Origin: Elusimicrobiales bacterium
GTDB taxonomy: Bacteria; Elusimicrobiota; Elusimicrobia; Elusimicrobiales; Elusimicrobiaceae
Assembly (NCBI GenBank): GCA_041651175.1
Contig: JBAZJT010000007.1
Span: 46,416 to 110,415, forward strand
Direction: 5' to 3'
Length of the DNA stretch: 64,000 bases
Shown here: positions 1-9,640 of the stretch, in pieces
Layout: each line of letters starts with the position of its first letter
Numbering within the stretch: the stretch's first letter is position 1
Made by a program: the position numbers and the translations under genes
The notes under the pieces: model-generated
What the model was told of the DNA's origin: nothing
Seen by the model: only the letters and a program-made list of their open reading frames with translations
Databases searched by the model: none

Positions 1-415
1 GGTCTATCTTCGGCAGAAACCGGAGCGCCTTTTCAAGCGGGGTGTCCGGGTTCAGCGCCAGGCCTGCTTTTGCGCCCAGCTGATGTATCTTATCCAGCGC
101 GGCGGCGCAATTTTTAGCCTCGTAATGCACGGTTATCAGGTCCGCGCCGGCTTTCACGAAAGCCTCAACGAAATCAAGCGGGCGCTCCACCATCAGATGC
201 GCGTCCAGCGGCAGGCTTACGCGCCTGCGCAACGCGGCCACCACCGCCGGGCCGAAGCTGATATTGGGCACGAAATGCCCGTCCATCACATCCACCTGAA
301 GCCAGTCCGCGCCGGCAAGTTCGGCATGCTCGGCGGCACGGCCCAGGTCCGCCGCGTCTGCGGCGAGAACGGAGGGCACTATAGCCGTTCTGCCGGAGGG
401 CGGATGAAATGTCAT
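1..415 (-). CDS. rpe: Ribulose-phosphate 3-epimerase, C-terminus cut by window edge
   Basis: Interconverts ribulose 5-phosphate and xylulose 5-phosphate in the pentose phosphate pathway. The visible N-terminal ~138 residues carry the family's IVPSVLAAD strand, the metal-binding LQVDVMDGHFVPNISFG segment, the DAHLMVERP strand and ADLITVHYEA, in TIM-barrel order. The start is the ATG at 413-415. It overlaps the TGA of the upstream PASTA gene in a 4-bp ATGA, so translation is probably coupled. The gene runs off the left edge, so the C-terminal part is not visible. Last in a fmt-PASTA-rpe operon. Confidence 0.95.
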   Translation of the reverse strand, partial: MTFHPPSGRTAIVPSVLAADAADLGRAAEHAELAGADWLQVDVMDGHFVPNISFGPAVVAALRRRVSLPLDAHLMVERPLDFVEAFVKAGADLITVHYEAKNCAAALDKIHQLGAKAGLALNPDTPLEKALRFLPKID

Positions 416-1359
416 TGCATCTCCTTTTCTTCCACCAGCACGCCGTTTACGAAAATGCGCACCTTCGCCGGCCCGCCGTAGGGCGCGGTAAGGTCAACCT
501 TGGTGCCGGGGGCGCGCAGCCCGTTGAAAATCTCGCGCTCGCCGGATTTGTCCATCATCACTATGCGCAGCCGGCTCTGGGAGCTGCCCTGGCTCATCTC
601 GTAATGGATGCGGTGCACTTTGGCAGCCGCCGCGCCGGTGTCCCTGCGCCCGCTTATCACAAGCGTTATCCTGATGTCCGGGTTAAGCGCGGTGTCCGGA
701 GCCGGGTCCTGCGAAAGTATGGTCCCGTTCGGGAAAAGCGATGCCGGCTCCTCCTTTATATCAAAAGACAATCTGTTCTGCGCCGCCCAGTGGTTTGCCT
801 CCATGACGGATTTCTGGCGGAAATCCGGCATCAACGTTATCCCCGAAGGCGGCGGCCCCGCCGAAATCGTTATATTGATCAGCGAATTTTTGGCCACGCT
901 GGCGTCCGGCGCCGGGTCCTGGGCGATTACCACGCCCTTGTCCAACTTTAGCGAATACGCCTCGCCCACCTCGCCCAGCAGCAGCTGCTGCTGGCGGAGC
1001 AGCAGTTCCGCGTTTCGCTGCGGCAGCCCCGACAGGTTGGGCGCGAAAACCGATTCCCCCCCTTGGCTGAACCAGGCGCGTATCACCTTGCCCTCGCGCA
1101 CCATGGTTCCCGGCGGCGGAAGCTGGCGGATGACCGCGCCCACCGGGACGGAATTGTCAAACTCCTCGCCGCATCTTTGCAGGGCCAGCTTGACGCCCGA
1201 CAGCGTGTCCAGCGCGGCCATGGCGGAACGTTTGGTTATGTCCGGCGCGGCCACCTGCGCCCTGTCATGCACAAGCGCGCCGAAAGCCCAGTCCAGCGAA
1301 AAGTAGGCTGCGGCGCAGACGATTGCAAGAACAACCAGGGTTTCGACAAATCGTTTCAT
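412..1359 (-). CDS. Membrane-anchored PASTA-domain protein
   Basis: A 315-residue protein with one N-terminal membrane segment (about residues 5-25, after MKRFVETL) and an extracytoplasmic region with about three PASTA repeats: around 40-100 (ending QLPPPGTMVREGKVI), 105-175 (IAQDPAPDASVAKNS) and 180-250 (ILSQDPAPDTALNPD). PASTA domains bind muropeptides or peptidoglycan and usually form the outer part of PknB-type kinases. Here they stand alone, while the kinase at 5.6-7.9 kb has none. The start chosen is the ATG just before the membrane segment, 7 bp after the fmt stop. The open frame extends further upstream, but only inside fmt. The C-terminal ~80 residues are not assigned to a family. 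Confidence 0.85.
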   Translation of the reverse strand: MKRFVETLVVLAIVCAAAYFSLDWAFGALVHDRAQVAAPDITKRSAMAALDTLSGVKLALQRCGEEFDNSVPVGAVIRQLPPPGTMVREGKVIRAWFSQGGESVFAPNLSGLPQRNAELLLRQQQLLLGEVGEAYSLKLDKGVVIAQDPAPDASVAKNSLINITISAGPPPSGITLMPDFRQKSVMEANHWAAQNRLSFDIKEEPASLFPNGTILSQDPAPDTALNPDIRITLVISGRRDTGAAAAKVHRIHYEMSQGSSQSRLRIVMMDKSGEREIFNGLRAPGTKVDLTAPYGGPAKVRIFVNGVLVEEKEMQ

Positions 1360-1366
1360 ACGGCGT

Positions 1367-2341
1367 TCATGCGGCGCCGTCCGCCCGCCCGGCGCAAGGG
1401 AGGGCAAAAACATCCCCTGCCTTCAGCCTCAGGCCGTTTGCAAAATCCCACGCTGAAACGGTGTTTTTGCCTTCGGGGCGGACAGACTCCACCAATACGG
1501 CTCCGTCTGAACATTCTACTATAAAACCCCTGCCCCTTTCAACGCGCGCGATTGTCCCCGGCGCGCCGCCCGCGCCGGCGGGGGAAAGCGATGTTTTCAG
1601 CACCTGCACCAGCGTTTTGCGCCCCCCCGCAGGGCAATACACCCGCGCGCGCGGCCCCAGCGCAAGCCCGCGCACCCGGTTGTGAATCTCCGCCGCGGGG
1701 CGCGAAAAATCAAGAAAGGAATCCTCCGTCCGCAGCAGCGGCGCGGCAGACGGCTTGCCGGATTGCGCGATGCGCGGCGGACTGCCGGCGGCGGACAGCT
1801 CCAGCGCGTCGTCCAGAATATCCACGCCGAAAGCGGCCAGTTTGCTCATCAGCGAGGCCGCGTTGTCTTCGGGCGCTATGGGATGCCGTTTGGCAAGGCA
1901 GAGCGGCCCTGTATCCATCCCCTCGTCAAGCCAGAAGGCGGAAACTCCGGTTTCGGTTTCCCCGTTTATAAGCGCCCATTGCACGGGGGCCGCGCCCCTG
2001 TAAGCGGGCAGAAGCGAAAAATGGATATTGAGGCAGCCCATGGCCGGAACCGACAGCGCATCCTGTTTAAGCAGCCTGCCGTAAGCGACGACCACGGCCA
2101 CGTCCGGCTTTACGTTTTGCAGCGCGCTGGCGACGGCGGCGGAATTATCCGCCGTTTCCACCGGAATGCCGCGCGCGGCGGCAAAAACCTTTACCGGCGA
2201 CGGCGTTAGCTTGAGCCCGCGCCCGGCGGGCCTGTCGGGCATGGTGATGACCAGCGCCGGCGGGTGTTCCCGGCACATGAAATCAAGAAAAGGGACCGCC
2301 GTCTCCGGCGTCCCCATGAAAACGGTCTTCAAATTCGCCAT
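1367..2341 (-). CDS. fmt: Methionyl-tRNA formyltransferase
   Basis: Formylates initiator Met-tRNA with 10-formyl-THF. 324 residues, normal for the family. The formyltransferase core is clear: FMGTPETAVPFL at the N-terminus, then the catalytic set N105 and H107 in LNIHFSLLPAYRGAAP, and D143 in GMDTGP. A C-terminal OB-like domain follows from about 210. The start ATG matches the conserved N-terminus. An extended -10 (TGCTAAAAT) ends 8 bp before it, so the mRNA may have almost no leader. First gene of the fmt-PASTA-rpe operon. Confidence 0.96.
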   Translation of the reverse strand: MANLKTVFMGTPETAVPFLDFMCREHPPALVITMPDRPAGRGLKLTPSPVKVFAAARGIPVETADNSAAVASALQNVKPDVAVVVAYGRLLKQDALSVPAMGCLNIHFSLLPAYRGAAPVQWALINGETETGVSAFWLDEGMDTGPLCLAKRHPIAPEDNAASLMSKLAAFGVDILDDALELSAAGSPPRIAQSGKPSAAPLLRTEDSFLDFSRPAAEIHNRVRGLALGPRARVYCPAGGRKTLVQVLKTSLSPAGAGGAPGTIARVERGRGFIVECSDGAVLVESVRPEGKNTVSAWDFANGLRLKAGDVFALPCAGRADGAA

Positions 2342-2349
2342 TCAGGAAT

Positions 2350-2358
2350 ATTTTAGCA
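2350..2358 (-). promoter_or_regulatory. Extended -10 promoter of fmt
   Basis: On the minus strand TGC-TAAAAT ends 8 bp before the fmt ATG. No Shine-Dalgarno sequence would fit between a normal transcription start and the ATG. The same TGCTAAAAT word lies 6 bp before the MFS gene at 29841. Confidence 0.6.
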
Positions 2359-2476
2359 CATAGCGCGGCTTCGCATGTGTTTTGCGGGTTTCCCGCAGGA
2401 CACATTGTGGCCCGGATATCAACAAATGCAAAAAATAGCCGGATACCTGACCGCTTGAGCTTCAGTGACCTCTATT

Positions 2477-2638
2477 ACCTGAATGTTTCAGTTGGATTGC
2501 GGGGTTCGGCGAAAAATAGCTTCATACTGCCTTCACAAAATTATCCTTTCGCGCAGTGAGGCGCGCGCGGATAATTTTGTTCGGCATTATTTCGCGCTTT
2601 TTCGCCTCGGTCCTCGCAACCAACTGAAACACTCAGGT
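2477..2638. repeat. 162-bp inverted-repeat element, copy 1
   Basis: Intergenic element between groEL and fmt. Its ends are imperfect inverted repeats (ACCTGAATGTTTCAGTTGG on the left, CCAACTGAAACACTCAGGT on the right). A second inverted repeat lies in the middle (CAAAATTATCC ... GGATAATTTTG) around a GC-rich stem. It is nearly identical and equal in length to the copy at 46172-46333. A third copy at 20575-20734 has the inner part inverted. There is no credible coding frame. It resembles a MITE or other small non-autonomous repeat. Confidence 0.85.
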
Positions 2639-2644
2639 TATGAT

Positions 2645-2678
2645 GCGCCCCTGCATGGATAATTCCATGCAGGGGCGC
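2645..2678. terminator. Perfect 15-bp stem-loop after groEL
   Basis: GCGCCCCTGCATGGA, loop TAAT, then the exact complement. It lies 41 bp beyond the groEL stop. A T-run (ATTTTT) follows on the plus strand, but there is none on the groEL-sense side, so it may act as an mRNA 3' stabiliser rather than a classical terminator of groESL. Confidence 0.55.
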
Positions 2679-2719
2679 CGGATTTTTGCTTCCGCTTTTG
2701 CGGAGGCTTGCCTTGCGGC

Positions 2720-4351
<1,632 letters not shown>

Positions 4352-4358
4352 TTAATAA

Positions 4359-4655
4359 TTACCGCAGCACGCCAAGAACATCGTCTTGGTGCATGATGAG
4401 ATACTCCACGTCGTCAATCTTTATTTCCGTGCCGGAGTATTTGCCGTAGAGTATCCTGTCCCCCGCCTTGACGTCCATGTTGAGCCGCTTGCCTTCCTCG
4501 GTCATTTTGCCGGGGCCGGCGGCGATGATTTCGCCTTCCTGCGGCTTGTCCTTGGCCGTGTCCGGGATGATGATGCCGCCTTTGCGGACTTCCTTGGGTT
4601 CAACCGCCTTTACCAGAACCCGGTCGCCCAAAGGCTGGATTTTCACTTCTGCCAT
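4359..4655 (-). CDS. groES: Co-chaperonin GroES (10 kDa)
   Basis: Heptameric lid of the GroEL chamber. 98 residues. [16 protein letters not shown] opens the fold, the mobile loop is [18 protein letters not shown], and [18 protein letters not shown] is typical. An upstream in-frame ATG exists, but the ATG at 4653-4655 matches the family start and has a strong AGGAGG site 6 bp before it. Transcription probably starts at the TTGACA/TAAATT promoter at 4737-4765. Confidence 0.98.
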   Translation of the reverse strand: MAEVKIQPLGDRVLVKAVEPKEVRKGGIIIPDTAKDKPQEGEIIAAGPGKMTEEGKRLNMDVKAGDRILYGKYSGTEIKIDDVEYLIMHQDDVLGVLR

Positions 4656-4736
4656 ATCATTCCTCCTGTTGTTTTCCGCGCCCGTCCGTCGGGCGGAAGG
4701 CGCGGGCAATGTTAGCAGTCATTGCGTCTGACTGAT

Positions 4737-4765
4737 AATTTAGCATAAACCGCGCGGGGTGTCAA
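4737..4765 (-). promoter_or_regulatory. Sigma-70 type promoter of groESL
   Basis: Minus strand TTGACA (4765-4760), 17-bp spacer, TAAATT (4742-4737). The transcript would have a leader of about 75 nt with a good ribosome site. Single CIRCE-like half-sites flank it, but their spacing is wrong for HrcA. Confidence 0.7.
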
Positions 4766-4791
4766 TAGCAGTCTTTTAAGGGGAGCGCTAA

Positions 4792-5625
4792 TTATGGATT
4801 TGCGAAGGCGTTTATAGCCGCGCGCGCCAGCTGGGCGATTTTTTCCATGAATTTCGGATTGCGCAGCTTTATAACTACAACGGAGACGTTGTCGGGCCCG
4901 CCGTTTTCCAGGGCCTTGTCAACCAGGTAGCGGCACATCATGGCCGCCGGCAGGGCGGAGGACAGGACGCCGCGCATATCTGTTTCAGAAGCGGCTTTGA
5001 ACAGCCCGTCGGAGCACAGCAGCAGCCTGTCGCCGTCGGCCAGTGTAACCTCGCCCACATCCAGCTTGACCGCCTTGGTTATTCCCATCGCCCGGGTGAG
5101 GATATTCTGCATGGAGGAAATTTCGGCTTCCTCCTTTGTCATTATGCCCTTGCGGACCTGCTCCATCACCAGCGAATGGTCGCTGGTAAGCTGGACCATA
5201 TTACTTTCGCGATACAGATAAATGCGCGAGTCCCCTATATGCGCGATAGCCGCGCTGCGAGAGCCCAGCAGTATCGCGCTCAGGGTGGTGCCCATGCCTT
5301 TGCGGTTGGTCTGTTCCATGGACGCGGCGTGAACCGCCTCGTTGGCCTTGATGGCGGCGAAATGTATGTCATTTACGGATTCGGAAAGATGCGGGTCCTT
5401 GTTTTTCACGCGCATGTCGCCGCTGCGCAGCGCTATCAAACTCTCTTTTATGGCGGTTATGGCTATGTCGCTTGCGATTTCTCCGGCGTTATGCCCGCCC
5501 ATCCCGTCGGCTACCGCGGCAAGGCCCAGCAACTCGTCCACCACGACGCTGTCCTGATTGTCGCTGCGAACCTTGCCTTTGTCGCTCAGAAAAGCGAATT
5601 CCGGGATAAGGGATATCTCTATCAT
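4792..5625 (-). CDS. PP2C-family protein serine/threonine phosphatase
   Basis: Metal-dependent (PPM/Stp type) cytoplasmic phosphatase, 277 residues, probably reversing the kinase encoded directly upstream. Metal and phosphate motifs are in order: VRSDNQDS (20-26), VADGMGGHNAGE (38-49), GMGTTLSAI, AHIGDSRIYLYR, TSDHSLV, LLLCSDGL and the C-terminal GGPDNVSVVVI. Its ATG overlaps the kinase TGA (ATGA), so the two are translationally coupled, as in PknB/Stp pairs. Confidence 0.93.
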   Translation of the reverse strand: MIEISLIPEFAFLSDKGKVRSDNQDSVVVDELLGLAAVADGMGGHNAGEIASDIAITAIKESLIALRSGDMRVKNKDPHLSESVNDIHFAAIKANEAVHAASMEQTNRKGMGTTLSAILLGSRSAAIAHIGDSRIYLYRESNMVQLTSDHSLVMEQVRKGIMTKEEAEISSMQNILTRAMGITKAVKLDVGEVTLADGDRLLLCSDGLFKAASETDMRGVLSSALPAAMMCRYLVDKALENGGPDNVSVVVIKLRNPKFMEKIAQLARAAINAFANP

Positions 5626-7895
5626 AACCTGTCCGAATACCGCAAAACCTCGGTGCGCTGCGCCGCCAGCGAAACGCAGGATAAAAGCGCAAAAAGCAGC
5701 GCCGCCAGCAGGTACGAACCCTCACGCCCCGCATTGGCCTGAAAGCGGCCGGCCGGTTCTGCGGCAGCTTCGCGCCATGCCTCGGATTTCAGAAGTTCCA
5801 GCGGTTTTCTCCGGGGAATATCCACCAGTTTATCGGACGGAGGCGCAACCCCGCCGTTTTCCCGGCGCAGTTTTTCAATCTGCTCCTGCCGCTCGGCATA
5901 GGCTTTGGTTACCATGGCTTCCTGGTCGGCCTCTTTTTGCGAATAGAGCTGCGCGGAATATGCGCTGACGCCGTAAATCCACATCATTGCGCCGGCGGCT
6001 GAGATGAGGACCAGCGGCGCCAGAAGCGATGTTATGGTGCTTTTCTTGGCAAAGCCGGACAACGCCGCAGCCGCGGACAGAAACACCGCCAGGAACAGCG
6101 CAGTGGTGAGACTGTCGCCCGCGGCCTCAACAGAGACAAAACGCCATAAAAACATCATGAAAAACCCGGCAAAAGCCGCGCCCGCCCATCTGCCGGCGAC
6201 GCGCTTGTCGTCCCTGCACATGAAATGACAGGCAAGGCAGAAAGACAGCGCAGCGTAAACAAGCATGTTGGCGGTTCCGAGCGGATTATCCGCAATGCCC
6301 CTTGCCGCTCCGGCCAGAGTGGTAAGCGGCGTCGCGCCCGCTGACGGGGAGTATGCCGCGCCGGCGGCATATGCGCAGGCGCACGCGGCGTACAACGCAA
6401 ACGAGACCGCCTCAAACGCGCCGCCCGCGCTCACATATATGGCCCCGCCCAGCAGCAGCACCCCGCCTGACATAAATCCCACCTGCGCCGCCAGAGAGTC
6501 GGAGGACGGGGCGGTAACCGCAGCCCCCCACATGGCAAACAGCAGTATCATAAGGCCCGACAGCAGCATGAACACAAGCAGAAGCGGCAGCCGCCTGGAT
6601 TTCTTCGGAGGAGAAAGGGTTATGGTCTCGCGCGTGTCGGCATCGTCCATCTGCGGGGTTTCCACCTGGGGGCTGTCCACAAGAGGCTCCGCCGCCTCCT
6701 CCGATTCGGACGGCGCAATATCCTCGGCAGGCAGGCCTGTATCCTCCGGCGCATCCGCGGAAGGATTGGTGATTACAACCTCTTCCTGCGGCGGCCTGGG
6801 CGCGGGGGCCGGCTCCGGCTCCTCTTGCGGCTCGGGCGGATTTTCGGACGGCGCGGACGGGGGCGCCGGTTCCGGCGGAGGAGCCGGACGGGATTCCATC
6901 TGCTCGCGCAGCATCTCGTCGAAAGAAATGATTTCCGGTATGCGCGAGCTTGCCGCGCCGCTTTCACCGCTGCGCGGCGCGGGCGCGCCGGAAACAGAAA
7001 GCGTATCCTTGCCGTCGCCGATGTTCAGGTTGAGACTGTCGCTTGTGTCCGGAAATCCCATCCTGGCTGCGCCCTTGGACAGGGCATCCAGCGCCTCGCT
7101 GGCGGACTGGTAGCGGTCCTCCGGTTTTTTCTTCATCATCCGCTCTATGATGCCGGCCAGCCACAACGGCACTTCCGGGCGGACCTGTATTATGTTCGGG
7201 GGCGGTTCGCTGATATGCTTGTGCACCACCTCTATGGAGGTCTTGCCGTCAAAGGGATACTTGGCGGATATCATGTAATACAGCGTTACCCCCGCCGAAT
7301 ATAAATCCGCCCTGTGGTCCACCGCGCGGCCCAGCCCCTGCTCCGGCGCCATGAAATAGGCCGTGCCCACCATCTCGCCGGAAATCGTGAGCTGCTTTTC
7401 CTCGTGGATTTTGCGCGCCAGGCCGAAGTCCACTATCTTAGGCTCGCCGTCTTTTGCAATAAGGATATTGGAGGGTTTTATATCGCGGTGTATTATGCTT
7501 TGCGCGTGGGCCGCCGCCAGGCCCCTTAGCACGCCGGAGATAATCGCCACCGACTTGTCCATCGGCAGCCCGCCGGTTTTGGTTATCATGTCGGACAGCG
7601 GGCTTCCGTCTATGTAGCTCATTATCAGGAAATAAATGCCCTTGTCCACGCCTACATTGTTTATCTGGACTATGTTGGGATGTTCTATTTTTGCGACGGA
7701 ACGCGCCTCGCGCAGGAAAAACTGGACGTATCTGTCGTCGTTGGCGAGATTGGGGGCCAGCACTTTTATGCAGACGATTTTATCCAGCAGGGTGTGATGG
7801 GCCTTGTAGGCGGCTCCCATGCCCCCCATGCCTATCTTGGATACAATTTTACAACCGGCAAGCTCAGTGCCTACCAGCGCGTCCTCAGTGCCCAT
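5622..7895 (-). CDS. Serine/threonine protein kinase with multi-pass membrane C-terminus
   Basis: 757 residues. Hanks-type kinase at about 10-275: glycine loop IGMGGMGAAY (21-30), K44, HRDIKPSN (136-143), DFGLARK (156-162), then MAPEQG. A Pro/Glu/Ala-rich linker follows (about 300-430). The last third is hydrophobic, with roughly seven membrane segments from about 440 to 650, a short charged region, and a final helix near 735. This is unlike PknB, which has one membrane pass and outer PASTA repeats. A -10-like TATAAT overlaps the upstream nnrD stop (7910-7915). Coupled to the PP2C gene. Confidence 0.92.
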   Translation of the reverse strand: MGTEDALVGTELAGCKIVSKIGMGGMGAAYKAHHTLLDKIVCIKVLAPNLANDDRYVQFFLREARSVAKIEHPNIVQINNVGVDKGIYFLIMSYIDGSPLSDMITKTGGLPMDKSVAIISGVLRGLAAAHAQSIIHRDIKPSNILIAKDGEPKIVDFGLARKIHEEKQLTISGEMVGTAYFMAPEQGLGRAVDHRADLYSAGVTLYYMISAKYPFDGKTSIEVVHKHISEPPPNIIQVRPEVPLWLAGIIERMMKKKPEDRYQSASEALDALSKGAARMGFPDTSDSLNLNIGDGKDTLSVSGAPAPRSGESGAASSRIPEIISFDEMLREQMESRPAPPPEPAPPSAPSENPPEPQEEPEPAPAPRPPQEEVVITNPSADAPEDTGLPAEDIAPSESEEAAEPLVDSPQVETPQMDDADTRETITLSPPKKSRRLPLLLVFMLLSGLMILLFAMWGAAVTAPSSDSLAAQVGFMSGGVLLLGGAIYVSAGGAFEAVSFALYAACACAYAAGAAYSPSAGATPLTTLAGAARGIADNPLGTANMLVYAALSFCLACHFMCRDDKRVAGRWAGAAFAGFFMMFLWRFVSVEAAGDSLTTALFLAVFLSAAAALSGFAKKSTITSLLAPLVLISAAGAMMWIYGVSAYSAQLYSQKEADQEAMVTKAYAERQEQIEKLRRENGGVAPPSDKLVDIPRRKPLELLKSEAWREAAAEPAGRFQANAGREGSYLLAALLFALLSCVSLAAQRTEVLRYSDRL

Positions 7896-7910
7896 GACAA
7901 GTAGAGTTTA

Positions 7911-8801
7911 TTATAAAAATCCGCCTTTTTCCACTGCGCGCATTGCTTGCGGCAGATATTGCGCCAGTTCGCCCGCCAGAACGCAGCGGTCCCCCATTTC
8001 CCTTGCCGCCATGTCGCCGCAGATTCCGTGGATGAGGACCGCGGCGCGCGCGCAGCCGAAGGCTGTTTCCGCAAAAGACTTCCTCTTTCCGGCCTGCGCC
8101 CACAATCCGGCGATAATTCCGGCCAGCACGTCTCCGGTTCCGGCTTTTGCCAGCGCGGGGCCGCCGGTGTTGTTGACGGCGAAATCGCCGTCCCCGGCGG
8201 TTATGGTGCGCGCGCCTTTGAGCACCGCCACCCCGCCGCAAATTCCGCGCAGCCGCGCAGCCGCCGCGCGGCGCGCCGCCGGGCCTTTGGGAATCGCGGT
8301 TCCCAGCAGCCGCGCAGCCTCGCCCGGATGCGGGGTGATTATACGCGGCGCCCTTACGGCGGAAAAAAACTTTTCAGCCCCGCCGCGCAGCGCAATGCAG
8401 TTCAGCGCATCCGCGTCCATGACAAAAGGGATTTCCAGTTGTTTAACGACCGCGGAGACGAAAGCCGCCGTCTCCGCGCCGGCGCCCAGCCCGGGGCCGA
8501 TAAGCAGCAAATCCGCCTTACGGCGGCTTTGCCAGTCCAGCACGGTTTCAAGCGCGGCGCGCGCGGGCATGCCGTCCGCCGTCTGCGGCAGGGGCAGCGT
8601 CAGCGTCTCCGGCAGGCAGGCGGCGGCTATGGGCTGCGAGCTTTCAGGCAGCGCCAGCGTTACAAGCCCGGCGCCGGATTTAAGCGCGGCGCGCGCGGCC
8701 AGCACCCCCGCGCCCGTCATGCCGCGCGAGCCGGCGATTATGAGGATTTTGCCGTAATCGCCCTTGTTCCCGCAGGGGCGGCGTTTGGGAAGAAGTTTCA
8801 T
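7911..8801 (-). CDS. nnrD: ADP-dependent NAD(P)H-hydrate dehydratase
   Basis: Repairs hydrated NAD(P)H (S-NADHX to NADH). 296 residues, ribokinase-like CARKD fold. It has GDYGKILIIAGSRGMTGAGVLAA-like phosphate binding near the N-terminus, LLIGPGLG, MDADALN, TPHPGEAARLLG, VLKGARTI, and the catalytic NTGGPALAKAGTGDVLAG loop. The NnrE epimerase domain often fused N-terminally is absent. Its ATG overlaps the stop of the MetH reactivation gene by 4 bp. It is also known by the YjeF C-terminal domain name. Confidence 0.93.
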   Translation of the reverse strand: MKLLPKRRPCGNKGDYGKILIIAGSRGMTGAGVLAARAALKSGAGLVTLALPESSQPIAAACLPETLTLPLPQTADGMPARAALETVLDWQSRRKADLLLIGPGLGAGAETAAFVSAVVKQLEIPFVMDADALNCIALRGGAEKFFSAVRAPRIITPHPGEAARLLGTAIPKGPAARRAAAARLRGICGGVAVLKGARTITAGDGDFAVNNTGGPALAKAGTGDVLAGIIAGLWAQAGKRKSFAETAFGCARAAVLIHGICGDMAAREMGDRCVLAGELAQYLPQAMRAVEKGGFL

Positions 8802-9640
8802 ATCGCAAACAGCTTGGCGCGCGGGTTGTGCAGCGCCAGCGCGCTTACGCTTGCCTCCGGTTCCATCATGAAACTTTCGGTCAGGGTTACACCGATGTCA
8901 CCGGGGCTCAGCAGCGAAAACAGTTTCTCCTGCTGCTCCAGCGCGGGGCAGGCGGGGTAGCCGAAGCTGTACCGCTCGCCCCGGCCTTTGGGGGCCGGGC
9001 CGCAAAACCCGCCGTGCGCGCATTTCCCGCCGCAGCCTGTTGAGGCAGAGCGGGACGATTCCTCGTCGCAACCGAACCATTCCCGGCGGATACGGGCGTG
9101 AACGGCTTCGGCTATCGCCTCCGCATAGACTGCCGCAAGCGCGTTGAGGATATGGGAATCCGCCAGTCTGCCGGCCTCGCGCAGCCTGGCGGCCTCGCGC
9201 GCGAAACCTCCGCCGCAGGTGCAGACAAACATGGCAATATAATCCATTTTCCCGCCGGCGGACGGGCCCACGAAATCCGCCAGGCAAAGCTTTTCCCCCT
9301 CCGGCTGGCGCGGAAAGTCAAAAATCACGGGCGCGAATGTCCGGTCGGCGGGATTGTAGACGGTTATTGAGTTCCCCCCGCTCTGCGCGGGCAGGAAGCG
9401 GTATGCCGCAAGCGGCGCGAAAATGCCGCGCGCCACGGCATCGCCAAGCAGCGCTCCTGCCTGTTTTTTCAGCGATAGAAAACGCGCGTCCCCCGTTTTT
9501 TCAAGCTCGGCGACATCGCCCTTCACGCCAAGCTGGGCATTGTAGAGCATTCTCCGGTTCAGGCGGCGGTCAAGTTCGGCGGAATCAAAATCATCAACTA
9601 TATGCCGCTCAAAATCCGGCGGGGTCGGGATATCAGTCAT
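8798..9640 (-). CDS. Stand-alone MetH reactivation (AdoMet-binding) domain protein
   Basis: 280 residues corresponding to the fourth module of cobalamin-dependent methionine synthase, which reductively remethylates oxidised cob(II)alamin with AdoMet. The signature is RGERYSFGYPACPALEQQEKLFSLL followed by GVTLTESFMMEPEASVSAL. MetH, whose frame ends 8 bp inside this gene, lacks this module. An unusual Cys-rich insert (GCGGKCAHGGFCG, with another Cys shortly before) lies just upstream of the signature. ATG 9638-9640 is preferred over the in-frame TTG three codons earlier. Confidence 0.87.
   Translation of the reverse strand: MTDIPTPPDFERHIVDDFDSAELDRRLNRRMLYNAQLGVKGDVAELEKTGDARFLSLKKQAGALLGDAVARGIFAPLAAYRFLPAQSGGNSITVYNPADRTFAPVIFDFPRQPEGEKLCLADFVGPSAGGKMDYIAMFVCTCGGGFAREAARLREAGRLADSHILNALAAVYAEAIAEAVHARIRREWFGCDEESSRSASTGCGGKCAHGGFCGPAPKGRGERYSFGYPACPALEQQEKLFSLLSPGDIGVTLTESFMMEPEASVSALALHNPRAKLFAI

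Noticed and set aside
2377..2559. Short plus-strand ORFs with a shared LNVSVGLR-SAKN ending here and at 46066-46254
   Set aside because: The similarity comes from the 162-bp inverted-repeat element, with no ribosome site and no family. Not a gene.
4712..4791. CIRCE/HrcA operator around the groESL promoter (minus strand TTAGCGCTC at 4791-4783 and GACTGCTAA at 4720-4712, each 8 of 9 to a CIRCE half-site)
   Set aside because: The half-sites are about 62 bp apart rather than 9, so they do not form a CIRCE palindrome. Likely chance.
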